From positions 558,001 to 622,000 of the forward strand of contig CAWCEP010000005.1 of assembly GCA_963794615.1 (NCBI GenBank): a DNA stretch of 64,000 nucleotides, read 5' to 3'. The notes beneath the pieces are model-generated. The model searched no databases, was not told where the DNA came from, and worked only from the letters and a program-made list of their open reading frames with translations. Source of the DNA: Chersky-840 sp963794615 (GTDB lineage Bacteria > Actinomycetota > Acidimicrobiia > Acidimicrobiales > UBA8190). Position numbers and translations under genes: made by a program. This document shows positions 35,613-45,050 of the stretch, one piece after another (position 1 is the first letter of the stretch; every line of letters begins with the position of its first letter).

Positions 35613-36602
35613 TCAGGGAGAAAGTGCGGCCGACTCGGCGGAGAACGCCGCTTGCAGGGCGCTCCCCAGCGAACTGGTCGCGAGCGGGAGGCAGTCCTCG
35701 TCGTAGTACCACCAGAAGTACCCGCCGACGTAGTACGGAAGGTTGATGTCGAGGCCGTAGTAAGACCGCATGATCGACTCGGCGGTGGCGAGGGTGGCGA
35801 CCGTGGCGGGCCTGTCCATGCCGACCTCACCGAAGCCGACCAGCGCATGCGGGTAGAGGGCGTGGAGTCGGGTGAAGTACGCCGTCCAGGTGGCGGCGGT
35901 CGGTCGAATGCCGTTGCAGTCCCCCTCGTAATAGGAAAGAAGGACGTAGTCGAGCCCCTGTCGCACCGGGTTCGGGACATACCGCTGCGAAAATGCGATC
36001 GGGTCGAGCTCCTTCGGTCCGTCGCCGCAGCCGACGTTGTAGTAGAGCGTGAGGGCGGAGCGCCCTCCCGCCGATGTGACGTCGTCGTAGGCGTCGGTGA
36101 GCTTGGCTTCCACCTTGGAGTACCGCCCCGTCCAATTGCCATTTACCTCGTTCCCGATCTCCCACACGTCGACCGAGGAGGCGAGCGTTGCGACATAGGA
36201 CTGCACATGCTTGTGGTAGGAGGCGGTTGCGATGCGACGTGAGTCCGAGGAATCGAGGAGCTCCCCCATCACGTAGCTCACCGGGTGCAGCCCCCGGACA
36301 GTGGCGGCATAGTAGGAGGCAGGCTCTTTCACGTTGAAATACACACGGGTGATGGGCATGTTCCTGAGCGTCTCGGAGCCCGCCACGATGGCACTGAGGT
36401 TGGCGACGCTGTCCACGGTGACGCCGTAGAGCGGGATCGGCAGGCTCCGCACGGGGAGGCTCGGCGTCCCCGCCGTCGGCAACGAGGCCACGTGGGAATG
36501 CGAACGTTTCGCCACCGCGCCCGCCGGAGCACCCAGGGCAACGACGATGCTCAGCGATGACGCCATGCCGATGAGGGCGCCCAGGCGCGTTGTGACTCGC
36601 AT
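35613..36602 (-). CDS. Secreted clan-A-like glycoside hydrolase
   Basis: 329 residues with a signal peptide (LGALIGMASSLSIVVALGAPAGA in part: GMASSLSIVVALG). The TIM-barrel pattern includes ITRVYFNVKEP, VDVWEIGNEVNG with Glu152 as likely acid/base after Asn, YVLLSYYEGDC, and VGFGEVGM with Glu259 as candidate nucleophile. Two glutamates after strands 4 and 7 are the clan GH-A signature, but I cannot name the family. It should act on an extracellular polysaccharide. Neighbouring glycosyltransferases may make or modify the same polymer. Confidence 0.72.
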   Translation of the reverse strand: MRVTTRLGALIGMASSLSIVVALGAPAGAVAKRSHSHVASLPTAGTPSLPVRSLPIPLYGVTVDSVANLSAIVAGSETLRNMPITRVYFNVKEPASYYAATVRGLHPVSYVMGELLDSSDSRRIATASYHKHVQSYVATLASSVDVWEIGNEVNGNWTGRYSKVEAKLTDAYDDVTSAGGRSALTLYYNVGCGDGPKELDPIAFSQRYVPNPVRQGLDYVLLSYYEGDCNGIRPTAATWTAYFTRLHALYPHALVGFGEVGMDRPATVATLATAESIMRSYYGLDINLPYYVGGYFWWYYDEDCLPLATSSLGSALQAAFSAESAALSP

Positions 36603-36681
36603 CGGTGGCCGAGATTAGGGGATCGGCCTGCCGGCGGCTGAGGTGGATGGAGCCGGGCCAGCGCGGTGACAGAATCGAGCG

Positions 36682-37842
36682 GTGCTCTCTGGCCCCGCCG
36701 TGACACTGGGCACCATCGTCCGGGAGTGGGGGCGGATCGGCTGCATCGGGTTCGGAGGTCCCCCCACCCATGTGGCCCTGCTGCGACGACTCTGTGTCGA
36801 CGAGCGACGGTGGATGTCGGCGGAGGAGTTCGAGGACGCCGTCGCGGCGACGAACGTCCTGCCCGGACCGGCGTCGACCCAGCTCGCCATCCTGTGCGCG
36901 TGGCGGCTCCGGGGAGCCGTCGGGGGGCTGGTCGGCGGGATCTGTTTCATCGTCCCCGGGCTCGTCGTCATCCTGGCGCTCGCGGCGGTCTTTCTCAGCC
37001 CTCACCCGGCGTCGTGGATCCTCGGTGCTGCCGCCGGCGCCGGTGCCGCCGTGCCCGCGGTGGCGTTGAAAGCGGCCGCCGACCTGATCCCGGCCAGTTG
37101 GCGTCGTGCCGGAGCGAGGCAGGCCCCGGTGATGCGGTGGTTGGCCTACGTGGCCCTGGGCGCGGTCGCCACGGTCGCGATCGGTCCCTACCTCGTGATC
37201 GTGTTGGTGTTGTGCGGATTGACAGAAGTCGCCATTCGGTCGAGCCGCTCCTCGGCGAACGGTGGGTCGGCGGCGGTCCTCCCCGCCATGGCGGGACACG
37301 GGATCGTGCTCGGTGGGCTCGGGGCCTTGGCCTGGGTGGCGCTCAAGGTGGGGGCTCTGTCGTTTGGTGGGGGATTCGTCATCATCCCGCTCATGCAGCA
37401 CGATGCCGTCACCACCTATCACTGGATGACGGCGGGTCAATTCCTCAATGCGGTGGCGCTGGGGCAGGTGACTCCCGGCCCGTTGGTGCAGACCGTCGCC
37501 GTCGTCGGGTATGCCGCCGGCGGCGTCGGCGCGGGCCTCTTCGCCGCTGTGGTGGCGTTCACACCGTCATTTCTCTTCGTGCTCCTGGGCGCGCCGCGCT
37601 TCGGTCGCATGCGCGTCAACCCTTCGGTCCAGTCCTTCTTCGGTGGTGCCGGGCCCGCCGCTATCGGTGCCATCGCCGGGTCCGCCGTCTCCCTGGGTCT
37701 CACGTTGCAGCACCTGTGGCAGATCCCTGTCCTGGGCGCGGCGCTGCTCTGGGTTCTGGTGGCACGGCGCAGCGTCGTGAGCGTCCTCGTCACGGCCGGT
37801 GTCGTCGGCGTGGCGGTGTCGTTGGCCGGCGTCTCCGTCTGA
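36682..37842 (+). CDS. chrA: Chromate transporter ChrA
   Basis: 386 residues from GTG 36682. Two homologous membrane halves of the CHR family. The first has CIGFGGPPTHVALLRR, WMSAEEFEDAVAATNVLPGPASTQLAI; the second has GALSFGGGFVIIPLMQ, WMTAGQFLNAVALGQVTPGPL. The FGGP/PGP signatures are in both halves as expected of the long-chain ChrA. It exports chromate by proton or sulfate exchange. It is monocistronic, and no chrB regulator is adjacent. Confidence 0.9.
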   Translation: MLSGPAVTLGTIVREWGRIGCIGFGGPPTHVALLRRLCVDERRWMSAEEFEDAVAATNVLPGPASTQLAILCAWRLRGAVGGLVGGICFIVPGLVVILALAAVFLSPHPASWILGAAAGAGAAVPAVALKAAADLIPASWRRAGARQAPVMRWLAYVALGAVATVAIGPYLVIVLVLCGLTEVAIRSSRSSANGGSAAVLPAMAGHGIVLGGLGALAWVALKVGALSFGGGFVIIPLMQHDAVTTYHWMTAGQFLNAVALGQVTPGPLVQTVAVVGYAAGGVGAGLFAAVVAFTPSFLFVLLGAPRFGRMRVNPSVQSFFGGAGPAAIGAIAGSAVSLGLTLQHLWQIPVLGAALLWVLVARRSVVSVLVTAGVVGVAVSLAGVSV

Positions 37843-37865
37843 CCCACCGACGAGCGACAGCGTGC

Positions 37866-38285
37866 TCAGGAGTCGACGGGTCGATGAGTCTCTTCGGGAG
37901 GGGGTGCGGAGGGTAGCCGGGCCAGGAGATCGTCGAGCTCGGCAAAGTAGTCGTAGTGACGTTTCGTGAGCGGCCGGTGGGAACCGGTCGGGTCTCCCCG
38001 TGACCCGAGCCGGGTCTCGGCGACCGGTGCGCGGCTGACGGTCGAGGGTGATGTGACACCGGAGTCCCGTGATGCGATCGCGGCGCCCGCGGCCGCCCGG
38101 TGGGGTGGGGGTGGCTCGACGAGGCGGGGCGGGGGTGGCTCATAGGCCGCGAGGGTCAGGGTGCCGTCGTGAAGATCCCGGTTTAGGCTTCTCAGGCAGC
38201 CGAGAAGGTCACTATGGCGCCGCGTCAGCTCACCGACGACATCGGCTAGCTCGAGGACGATGGTGCCATCGGATTCGTCTGTCAT
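37866..38285 (-). CDS. Hypothetical cytoplasmic protein
   Basis: 139 residues, no recognised domain. The first 50 residues are helical and acidic (TIVLELADVVGELTRRHSDLLGCLRSL), the middle is Pro-rich (PPPPRLVEPPPPHR), and the end is helical again (KRHYDYFAELDDLLARLP). No membrane segment. It is divergent from the glycosyltransferase gene, with a 69 bp gap, and converges on chrA. Confidence 0.6.
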   Translation of the reverse strand: MTDESDGTIVLELADVVGELTRRHSDLLGCLRSLNRDLHDGTLTLAAYEPPPPRLVEPPPPHRAAAGAAIASRDSGVTSPSTVSRAPVAETRLGSRGDPTGSHRPLTKRHYDYFAELDDLLARLPSAPPPEETHRPVDS

Positions 38286-38354
38286 CGCTGTTCAGGACGG
38301 AGTTTACCCTCGTCAGACTGGGTTTATCCACAGGCTGGGCTGTATCCTCGTGGC

Positions 38355-39824
38355 GTGCGCCGACTGGTCATGACTGACGCAGAAGCGGACCTCCGTCTGA
38401 AAGCCAGTATCTCCGGACTGGCCGTGACGGCGCCGAGCGTCTCGGTTCGTCGGCTCCTCACCCCGAGCCAGCGTTGGGTGATGCTCGGGCTCGCCGCCCT
38501 GGTCGTCCTCGGGCTCGTGGTCTCGGTGGTCGACACGGTGCGGGTGATCATCGGACTGGTGACGATCATGTACGTCGTCTGTATCGCCTACCGGGCCTAC
38601 CTCTTCGTGCGGTCCTCGCGCTCAGACGTCCTGGAGATCGTGACCGACGAGGAGGCCCGGGCCGTTCCCGACGAAGCGCTTCCCACGTACACGGTGCTGA
38701 TCCCCGCGTACCGGGAGCCCGAGGTCATCAACCACCTCCTGGCGAGCGTCGCTCGGCTGGAGTACCCGGTCAATCGCCTCGAGGTCCTGATCCTCGCTGA
38801 GGCCGACGACGCCGAGACCATCGACGCGGTGCGAGACGAGGACCCGGGCCGCCAGTTCACGCTGGTCCTGGTCCCACCGGCTGAGCCCCGGACGAAACCC
38901 AAGGCGCTCAACTTCGGGCTCACCCTGGCCCGGGGCGAGTTGGTCGCCGTCTTCGACGTGGAAGACGAGCCCGACCCGCTGCAATTGCGACGGGCCGCCG
39001 TCGCCCTCAGCCGACTCGGGCCTGACGTCGGGTGCGTCCAGGCCAAGCTGTCGTACAACAATCCGGACCAGAACCTCATCACGAGGTGGTTCACCATCGA
39101 GTACGCCATGTGGTTCTCGTTCTTCCTCCCCGGCCTTGCTTCGATGGGGGCACCGATCCCATTGGGTGGCACGTCGAATCACTTCCGCCGAATGGCGTTG
39201 CGGTCGTTGGGTGGGTGGGACCCCTACAACGTGACCGAGGACGCCGATCTCGGCATCCGGATGTTCCGTGAAGGGTTCAGCGTCAAGGTATTGGAATCGG
39301 TGACCCTCGAGGAAGCCAACAGTGACTTCGTCAACTGGGTGAAGCAGCGCTCGCGGTGGTACAAGGGCTACCTCCAGACATTGTTCGTCCACATGCGCTC
39401 ACCGCGTGAGCTTGTCCACGAGATGGGGTGGCGAGGCACCGCCCACTTCGCGATCTTCGTGGGCGGTACGCCCCTTTTGGCCGTCCTGAACCCGGTCTTC
39501 TGGGTGATGACGGCGTTGTGGTTCATCGGCCATCCCGCTTTCATCCAGGAGATCTTTCCCGGGCCCGTGTACTACCTCAGCCTGGCGTGCTGGGCTTTCG
39601 GCAACTTCACCCTCGCCTACCTGACCTTGCTCAGCTGTCGAATCACGCGCCGAGGGGAGCTTCTGTGGGCGGCGCTGGCCGTACCGGTGTACTGGGTGAT
39701 GATGTCGCTTGCCGCCGTCAAGGCGTTCTGGCAACTGGCCGGACGACGACCCGCGTTCTGGGAAAAGACGGTCCATGGCTTGGATCGCGTCAGTCCCGAG
39801 ACCTCCAGCAGTACCGCGGCCTGA
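38355..39824 (+). CDS. Membrane glycosyltransferase family 2 (cellulose-synthase-like)
   Basis: 489 residues from GTG 38355 (ATG 38370 also possible). Two N-terminal helices, then the GT2 domain with YTVLIPAYREP, AVFDVEDEPDP (D-rich nucleotide-sugar motif), GGTSNHFRR, NVTEDADLG (TED acceptor motif) and QRSRWYKGYLQT (QxxRW). Three to four C-terminal helices follow. The D, D, TED, QxxRW set marks processive synthases that polymerise and export a beta-linked glycan. The GT-C-like protein follows after 24 bp, so both likely build one surface polysaccharide. The sugar cannot be deduced. Confidence 0.88.
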   Translation: MRRLVMTDAEADLRLKASISGLAVTAPSVSVRRLLTPSQRWVMLGLAALVVLGLVVSVVDTVRVIIGLVTIMYVVCIAYRAYLFVRSSRSDVLEIVTDEEARAVPDEALPTYTVLIPAYREPEVINHLLASVARLEYPVNRLEVLILAEADDAETIDAVRDEDPGRQFTLVLVPPAEPRTKPKALNFGLTLARGELVAVFDVEDEPDPLQLRRAAVALSRLGPDVGCVQAKLSYNNPDQNLITRWFTIEYAMWFSFFLPGLASMGAPIPLGGTSNHFRRMALRSLGGWDPYNVTEDADLGIRMFREGFSVKVLESVTLEEANSDFVNWVKQRSRWYKGYLQTLFVHMRSPRELVHEMGWRGTAHFAIFVGGTPLLAVLNPVFWVMTALWFIGHPAFIQEIFPGPVYYLSLACWAFGNFTLAYLTLLSCRITRRGELLWAALAVPVYWVMMSLAAVKAFWQLAGRRPAFWEKTVHGLDRVSPETSSSTAA

Positions 39825-39848
39825 CCGGACGTCGGAGAGAGTCGCCAG

Positions 39849-41645
39849 ATGGCCGTGATCACGAGTGAGCGGCCCGTCCTGCCGCACGACGGGGGACAGG
39901 GGGCCACAATCCGCGCTCACCCTCATCGCCACGCGCTCCGCCGACGCCTTGTGAGCGAGGGGGGCGTCACCTTCCTCTCCGTCGCGGCGTTGTACTTGAC
40001 GTGCGGATCGGTCTTGGCCTTTCACTACCACGCGTTTCTTGGAGACGCCGTCTCCCGGATGGCCAACGGCTTCTACGTTCTCTACTCGCGTGACCCCCAC
40101 CTCGCTGCGATCGGGTTCGTCTGGAACCCGCTGCAGTCGGTGGCGGACATGGTTCCCTTGCTCCTGTACCACCTATGGCCCGCCCTGGCGACGCGGGACA
40201 TGGCGGGTACCATCGTGTCGAGCCTGTGCATGGCGGGAGCGACGTACCAGCTCCTCGCCGCCTTCCGGGAGTGGGGCGTCCCGAGGGCACCCCGTCTGGT
40301 CCTGGTCGCCCTCTTCGCCCTGAATCCCATGGTGATCTTCTACGGGGCCAACGGGATGAGCGAAGCTCTCTACCTCTTCACCCTGGTCGCCGTGAGCCGG
40401 TACCTCGCTCGTTGGCTGCGCAACGACGACGCCAGCTCGTTGGCGTTTGCGGGCCTTGCCCTCGGGCTCTGCTACCTGGCGCGCAATGAAGCGGTGGCTC
40501 CGGCGATCACGGCCGGGGCGCTTGTGGTTGCGGTGAGCTTCTATCGAGCTTCGGGACCGCGGAAGTTGCGGTTCCTGCGTGGACTCACCGACTTGGCGGT
40601 GTTCCTGTTTCCGTTCGTCATCTCCTTCGTGGGATGGGCGGTGGTCAGCTTCGTGATCACCGGGTCGGCATTCGACCAGTTCACCTCGGTGTACGGGAAC
40701 TCGGCCCAGATCCAAGCGGGAGAGGGCGGCCCCCACATGGGGCTCTTGTCGTCGATCGATCTCGAGGGAAAAGCCCTTCTCTATCTCGCCCCCCTCCTCC
40801 TGGTGTCGGCCCTCCTGGCTGCTGTTACCTCGTTCCGCCGGCGCGATGTGCTCGTACTCGTGCCCGTTTGTGTGATCGCCAGTGGATTGGCATTCGATCT
40901 CGTCTCCTATGTGAGCGGCGGCATCATCTGGTCGCTGCGCTACTGCATCGCGACCGTCGCCCTCGACGTCGTGCTCGTCGGGGTGGCCATGGCCGCCACA
41001 CCGGTCCGGACCCTCAGAGGCGGTCCTCGAGCGCAGTCACCACCTGGCGCCGACCGCATGCCGGTACGAGCCGGAGAACCGTCAAGGCGCCGCGTTCGAA
41101 TCGCGGCGCTGGCGGCGCTCGCATTCGTCCTACTGGCCCCCTCCCTGGTCACCACGGCTGCCGGCATGGTCAATCCCCGCGTCGGAGTCGAAGAGAGCCG
41201 GGTTCTCGGATACGTGGTGCACAGCCATCGATCGGCCCTCGATCGTGGGTACGCGCAAAGCTTTCAGAAGTCCCAAGACGTCGCCTCCTACATTGCCGAC
41301 CTGAGGTTGCCCGTCGGTGATGTGGTGGTAGACAACTCCTCGCCGTGCGTCCCGCTGGCGATCGTCGTGTCGCCCGATCCCAGAGTCTTCGTGATCCCGA
41401 ATGATCGGGACTTTCAAAGGATTCTGGCCGACCCACTGACGTTCCATGCCAGGTACATCCTTCTCCCTCCGCCGGGAGGCCAGGGCTCCCTGACGGCGAC
41501 GGACCGACTCTACCCAGCGCTGTACAGCAAGGGAGACGATCCCAACGGGCGAACGTTCGCGACCCTCGTCCATACCTTCGGAGGAGCGGGAGCGTGCCCG
41601 TCATTCCGGTTGTACCGCGTCACTCACCATCCCGACACTCCCTGA
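39849..41645 (+). CDS. Multi-pass GT-C-type glycosyltransferase (putative)
   Basis: 598 residues with about ten to twelve membrane helices and a large C-terminal extracytoplasmic part. The first loop after helix 1 has FHYHAFLGDAVSRMANG, an acidic loop position typical of GT-C (PMT/ArnT-like) enzymes; NPMVIFYGANGMSEALYLF is another usual element. Such proteins use lipid-linked sugars on the outer membrane face. It is coupled to the GT2 gene. Family assignment is by architecture, not by a strong signature. Confidence 0.7.
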   Translation: MAVITSERPVLPHDGGQGATIRAHPHRHALRRRLVSEGGVTFLSVAALYLTCGSVLAFHYHAFLGDAVSRMANGFYVLYSRDPHLAAIGFVWNPLQSVADMVPLLLYHLWPALATRDMAGTIVSSLCMAGATYQLLAAFREWGVPRAPRLVLVALFALNPMVIFYGANGMSEALYLFTLVAVSRYLARWLRNDDASSLAFAGLALGLCYLARNEAVAPAITAGALVVAVSFYRASGPRKLRFLRGLTDLAVFLFPFVISFVGWAVVSFVITGSAFDQFTSVYGNSAQIQAGEGGPHMGLLSSIDLEGKALLYLAPLLLVSALLAAVTSFRRRDVLVLVPVCVIASGLAFDLVSYVSGGIIWSLRYCIATVALDVVLVGVAMAATPVRTLRGGPRAQSPPGADRMPVRAGEPSRRRVRIAALAALAFVLLAPSLVTTAAGMVNPRVGVEESRVLGYVVHSHRSALDRGYAQSFQKSQDVASYIADLRLPVGDVVVDNSSPCVPLAIVVSPDPRVFVIPNDRDFQRILADPLTFHARYILLPPPGGQGSLTATDRLYPALYSKGDDPNGRTFATLVHTFGGAGACPSFRLYRVTHHPDTP

Positions 41646-41666
41646 GGAGGGGGACGCCGTTTCGAT

Positions 41667-44636
41667 TCAGGCTGAGTCCTCCGTCGGGGCAGGCCCGTGA
41701 CCTCTCGAGCGTGTTGGGTAGACCCCGAGCTTTCGACGTCGGACCAGCATGGTGGCGGCAAGGATCAATCCCGCAAGAGCCAACAATCCCACGACGTATC
41801 CAGACCCCGACTTCTTCGCGCTCGTCGGATCATCGATCACCGACACAGCGGTAGGCGGAAGGGTGGTTGCTCCTGCCTGGGTGGGTGAAGCGGGAGACTG
41901 CCACGACCTCGGTGGCGAGGCTGTGGTTCCCGAGCTGGGAGAAGAATCAGAACCAGGAGGCCGTCTCCACGTCCGATCGGAACGCCCGTGTCGACCCCTC
42001 CAGTGGTTGTCTCCGAACATAGGAGAGTGTCCCGAAGCGGGGAGATGGGTGGTGTCTCCGACGAACGTGGCTGTGTAACCAGTGGTCGCCAGCGAGAGGC
42101 CGGTGTCGGGATCGGTGTCGACCGAGCACGTCGCCGACCCATCCGCATCGGTCTGTGATTGGCACAGAGGACTTCCGAGGGCAGTGAAGGAGACCAACGC
42201 GCCGACGATGGGTGATCCATCGCTCGTCAAGGTGGCAGTCAACACATACTGGGTCGCAGTTCCGGACGGCGACGGTGCCGAAACCTTCAACGTCGTCGGT
42301 GCCTGTCCCACGGACAGGACCGTGTCGACCGTGCTCGACTGGAAGTCGGATGTCCCCGAATACGTTGCGGTCACGGTGTGAGGACCGTTGGCGAGATCCA
42401 CACCCGTACCGGCCGTTCCGGCAGGACCAACGGGATCCGCATCGCCCACGGTTTGGCCGTCGACGGAAAAGGTCACGGTTCCGCCCCCCGGGGCCGGTGA
42501 CACCGTGGCGGTCAGTATCTGGCCTCCCGAATCAGGGTCGGTCGACATGGTCACGGTTGTCACGGTCGGTTGCGCCAGCGGCGTTGTCGTGGGTGGCGTG
42601 GTGGCCCTCGTGGGTGGCGGGGGCGGCGTAGGGGGCACCGTCGTCGGCGGGGTAGAGGTCGTCGTGGTCGGCGTGGATGGCACCGTCGTCGGCCGGGTAG
42701 AGGTCGTCGTGGTCGGCGTGGATGGCACCGTCGTCGGCGGGGTAGAGGTGGTCGTGGTCGGCGTGGGGGGCACCGTCGTCGGTGGGGGAACGATGGGCCT
42801 CTGGAGTAGCGAGTCGATGGTGCCGTCTGCCGCCGACCCCCCGAGGTGTGCCAAGCCGTAGGTGTCCTCGATCGAGTGCAAGACCCCCACGGTGTCCACC
42901 GGGGTCGAGTCCTGGACGCCCTTCAGGGCGGCGGAGACCACGATGGTCGCCACCTGCCCTCCTGAGCCGCCGTTGAGGCCACTGGTGTCGGAGTCCAGAG
43001 CCTCGTCCCACTCGATCACGATCTGGCCCCCGTCCGCGTACCAGGGGGTCGCCTGGACGCTTGGGATGAAGGTCGACAGGAAGCTCTCGCCTCCGGCCAG
43101 TTCGTTGTTCTCGGTGTCGGTCGGCTGGCCGGTGTGCATGTCGTCGGTCAGGTTTGGCGTGTACCAGACGAAGTCCGGCGCGCTCGCGCTGTTGAGGTCC
43201 GACGTGAGCGTGGAGGCGTCTGCCACGGGCATGGTGTCGCCGGAGGAGAAATACTCCCAGGGGTTGTGGCGCACGGCGTAGAGGCCCGAGTCGTTGGTGG
43301 GGTCGCTCGACAGGTTCTGGGCATAGGCCTTGGCGCTGTACCCCGCTGCGGTCAGCTGGCTGGCCAGAGTGGGAACGCTGAAGACGCCCGAGGACGACGG
43401 TGGTTCATCCACCGTCACGCCCTGATTGGACCCGCTTGCGATGGCCAGGTAGTTGGGCAGGCTGGGGTGGGCGTAGCTGTAGCTCCTCGTGGCCGAGCCA
43501 TAGGTCGACGCCAGGCCATCGATGTAGGGAAGAGCGCTGTTCCCGATGATCTGGCTATAGCCCTGGTTCTCCATCATCACGACCATCACGTGCGGTGATC
43601 CGGCGGGTGGGGTGGGAGCCTTGGTCGTCGTCGTCGCAGTCGTCGTGCTGGTGGTGGTGTTCGTCGGAGGAAGCCCACCAAAGTCGGCCGTGAACGCGGC
43701 CTCAGACATCGGGAACTCAGTAATGTCCGAGTTGATACCACCCGATCCACCGTTGTAACTGAAATACGCTTGCATGGCGATGTCGTTGGAGGCGTTGCCC
43801 ACTAGGCTCGCTACGCCGTTGATGTAGGACGGGTCATCTGATCCATCCAATCCCCACTCAGGGATTGCAGCCGGTAGACCCTGCGATTGGGCGAAAGCCA
43901 CCACTGCTTGGATGTCCGAGGCATAGCCCGAATAGTCGTATTGGTCGACCCCGACGTAATTGACGTAACTACTCCCGGGCCAGGTGTCTTCCCACGTCCG
44001 CCCCGTTGCTTCGTTGCTCGTCCCACCGTTCGGGTTCCACATGAATCGGAAGCTCTCACCGGGAACGGCACGCATGGTCGTAACGATGTCCTGGAATGTC
44101 GCGATGTATTGGGCCGGTGACAGGGCGAGCTGGTTCCAGTTCGAGAACCAGCCCGTGACGTCTTGGTTCTGCTCCCACATGATGCGAATGATCGCATTGC
44201 TCTGTCTGGCGGCGACGAGAGATTCGCCGATGGTGGTTGCTTCCCCGGGCGTCAGTGCCCCGACCCCGAGCATCAGCGTCATCGACGTCGATGGTGGATC
44301 GGGGTAGGTGCAATAACAGGACCCGTCGGCATAGACAGTCATGATCGTGGGTGCCACACCCAGCTGGGTTCCTAAGGCGGTGACGTCGGCAGGGGATTGT
44401 GAATCCACGAACAGACCAGCCGGAACCGACGCAGCGCCGTTGTCCACGGTGGAGGAGGGCAAGGATCTTCCAACCATCGTGCCGATGCCGGCCAAGGCAA
44501 TCACGAGAAGAACCGTGGCCGTTCTGGCCCGCCGTCGCCACCGTGCCGGCGTGAATCTGAGAACCGACCCACCTATCGGCGGACGCAGAGATGTGCCGAC
44601 GAAAGGCACTTGCTCGCTTTCCTCGGTTCGGCGCAT
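41667..44636 (-). CDS. Surface protein: GH26-like domain fused to acid phosphatase/phosphoesterase and Ig-like domains
   Basis: 989 residues. An N-terminal membrane helix (39-57) acts as signal/anchor. Residues about 75-320 resemble GH26 mannanase-type barrels: RIMWEQN with Glu155, WFSNWNQL, FRFMWNPNGG, YVGVDQYDY, IPEWGLDG with Glu260. Residues about 345-625 are an AcpA-type phosphoesterase: HVMVVMMENQGYSQI, SLPNYLAIASGSNQG, VIEWDEALDSD. A Pro/Thr-rich linker (repeated PTTVPSTPTTTT) leads to two Ig-like beta domains (Big_5 type, VTFSVDGQ, LTATLTSDGSP). The end has a membrane helix and RRRK without a sorting motif. It converges on the GT-C gene. The two-enzyme fusion is unusual. Confidence 0.78.
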   Translation of the reverse strand: MRRTEESEQVPFVGTSLRPPIGGSVLRFTPARWRRRARTATVLLVIALAGIGTMVGRSLPSSTVDNGAASVPAGLFVDSQSPADVTALGTQLGVAPTIMTVYADGSCYCTYPDPPSTSMTLMLGVGALTPGEATTIGESLVAARQSNAIIRIMWEQNQDVTGWFSNWNQLALSPAQYIATFQDIVTTMRAVPGESFRFMWNPNGGTSNEATGRTWEDTWPGSSYVNYVGVDQYDYSGYASDIQAVVAFAQSQGLPAAIPEWGLDGSDDPSYINGVASLVGNASNDIAMQAYFSYNGGSGGINSDITEFPMSEAAFTADFGGLPPTNTTTSTTTATTTTKAPTPPAGSPHVMVVMMENQGYSQIIGNSALPYIDGLASTYGSATRSYSYAHPSLPNYLAIASGSNQGVTVDEPPSSSGVFSVPTLASQLTAAGYSAKAYAQNLSSDPTNDSGLYAVRHNPWEYFSSGDTMPVADASTLTSDLNSASAPDFVWYTPNLTDDMHTGQPTDTENNELAGGESFLSTFIPSVQATPWYADGGQIVIEWDEALDSDTSGLNGGSGGQVATIVVSAALKGVQDSTPVDTVGVLHSIEDTYGLAHLGGSAADGTIDSLLQRPIVPPPTTVPPTPTTTTSTPPTTVPSTPTTTTSTRPTTVPSTPTTTTSTPPTTVPPTPPPPPTRATTPPTTTPLAQPTVTTVTMSTDPDSGGQILTATVSPAPGGGTVTFSVDGQTVGDADPVGPAGTAGTGVDLANGPHTVTATYSGTSDFQSSTVDTVLSVGQAPTTLKVSAPSPSGTATQYVLTATLTSDGSPIVGALVSFTALGSPLCQSQTDADGSATCSVDTDPDTGLSLATTGYTATFVGDTTHLPASGHSPMFGDNHWRGRHGRSDRTWRRPPGSDSSPSSGTTASPPRSWQSPASPTQAGATTLPPTAVSVIDDPTSAKKSGSGYVVGLLALAGLILAATMLVRRRKLGVYPTRSRGHGPAPTEDSA

Positions 44637-45050
44637 GGCCCGACTAAGAACGGATGAAGAGAGGTGCAGATACCGCGCGGTCCCTATCGTGACGGGGGAG
44701 CGTGAGTCTCAGCGGTGCCTTGGTGGGGCCATCACCCGCGCTCAGTGTCGTGCCACGGGATTCCGTCGCCTCGCCCACCCGAGATGGCATTGATCGATCC
44801 ACGGGCAGGAGCGTACGAGTGGGCAGTAAAATCTTTGTGACGTGCAGGGAAAGTCTGGGCAATTTGTGGCCGAGAAATCGTTGTGCCCAGGCAATCGAAA
44901 AGCCCCACGCGCGAGCCACGATTTCGCCGGATCCGGCAAGCACGATGATAGATTTGACTCCCACCCAGAGACCGGCGTAGAGGCTGGGCGCGACGATCGG
45001 AGCTCCCATTGGAATCCCGTGAACAGGTGTTCGGAAGCGTACAGTCACCG
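44637..45050. promoter_or_regulatory. Divergent intergenic region between the GH26 fusion and DivIVA-like2
   Basis: About 410 bp with no supported gene. It contains an imperfect palindrome GAACA-GG-TGTTC (45021-45032) 19 bp before the DivIVA-like2 start, a possible operator. Confidence 0.3.
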
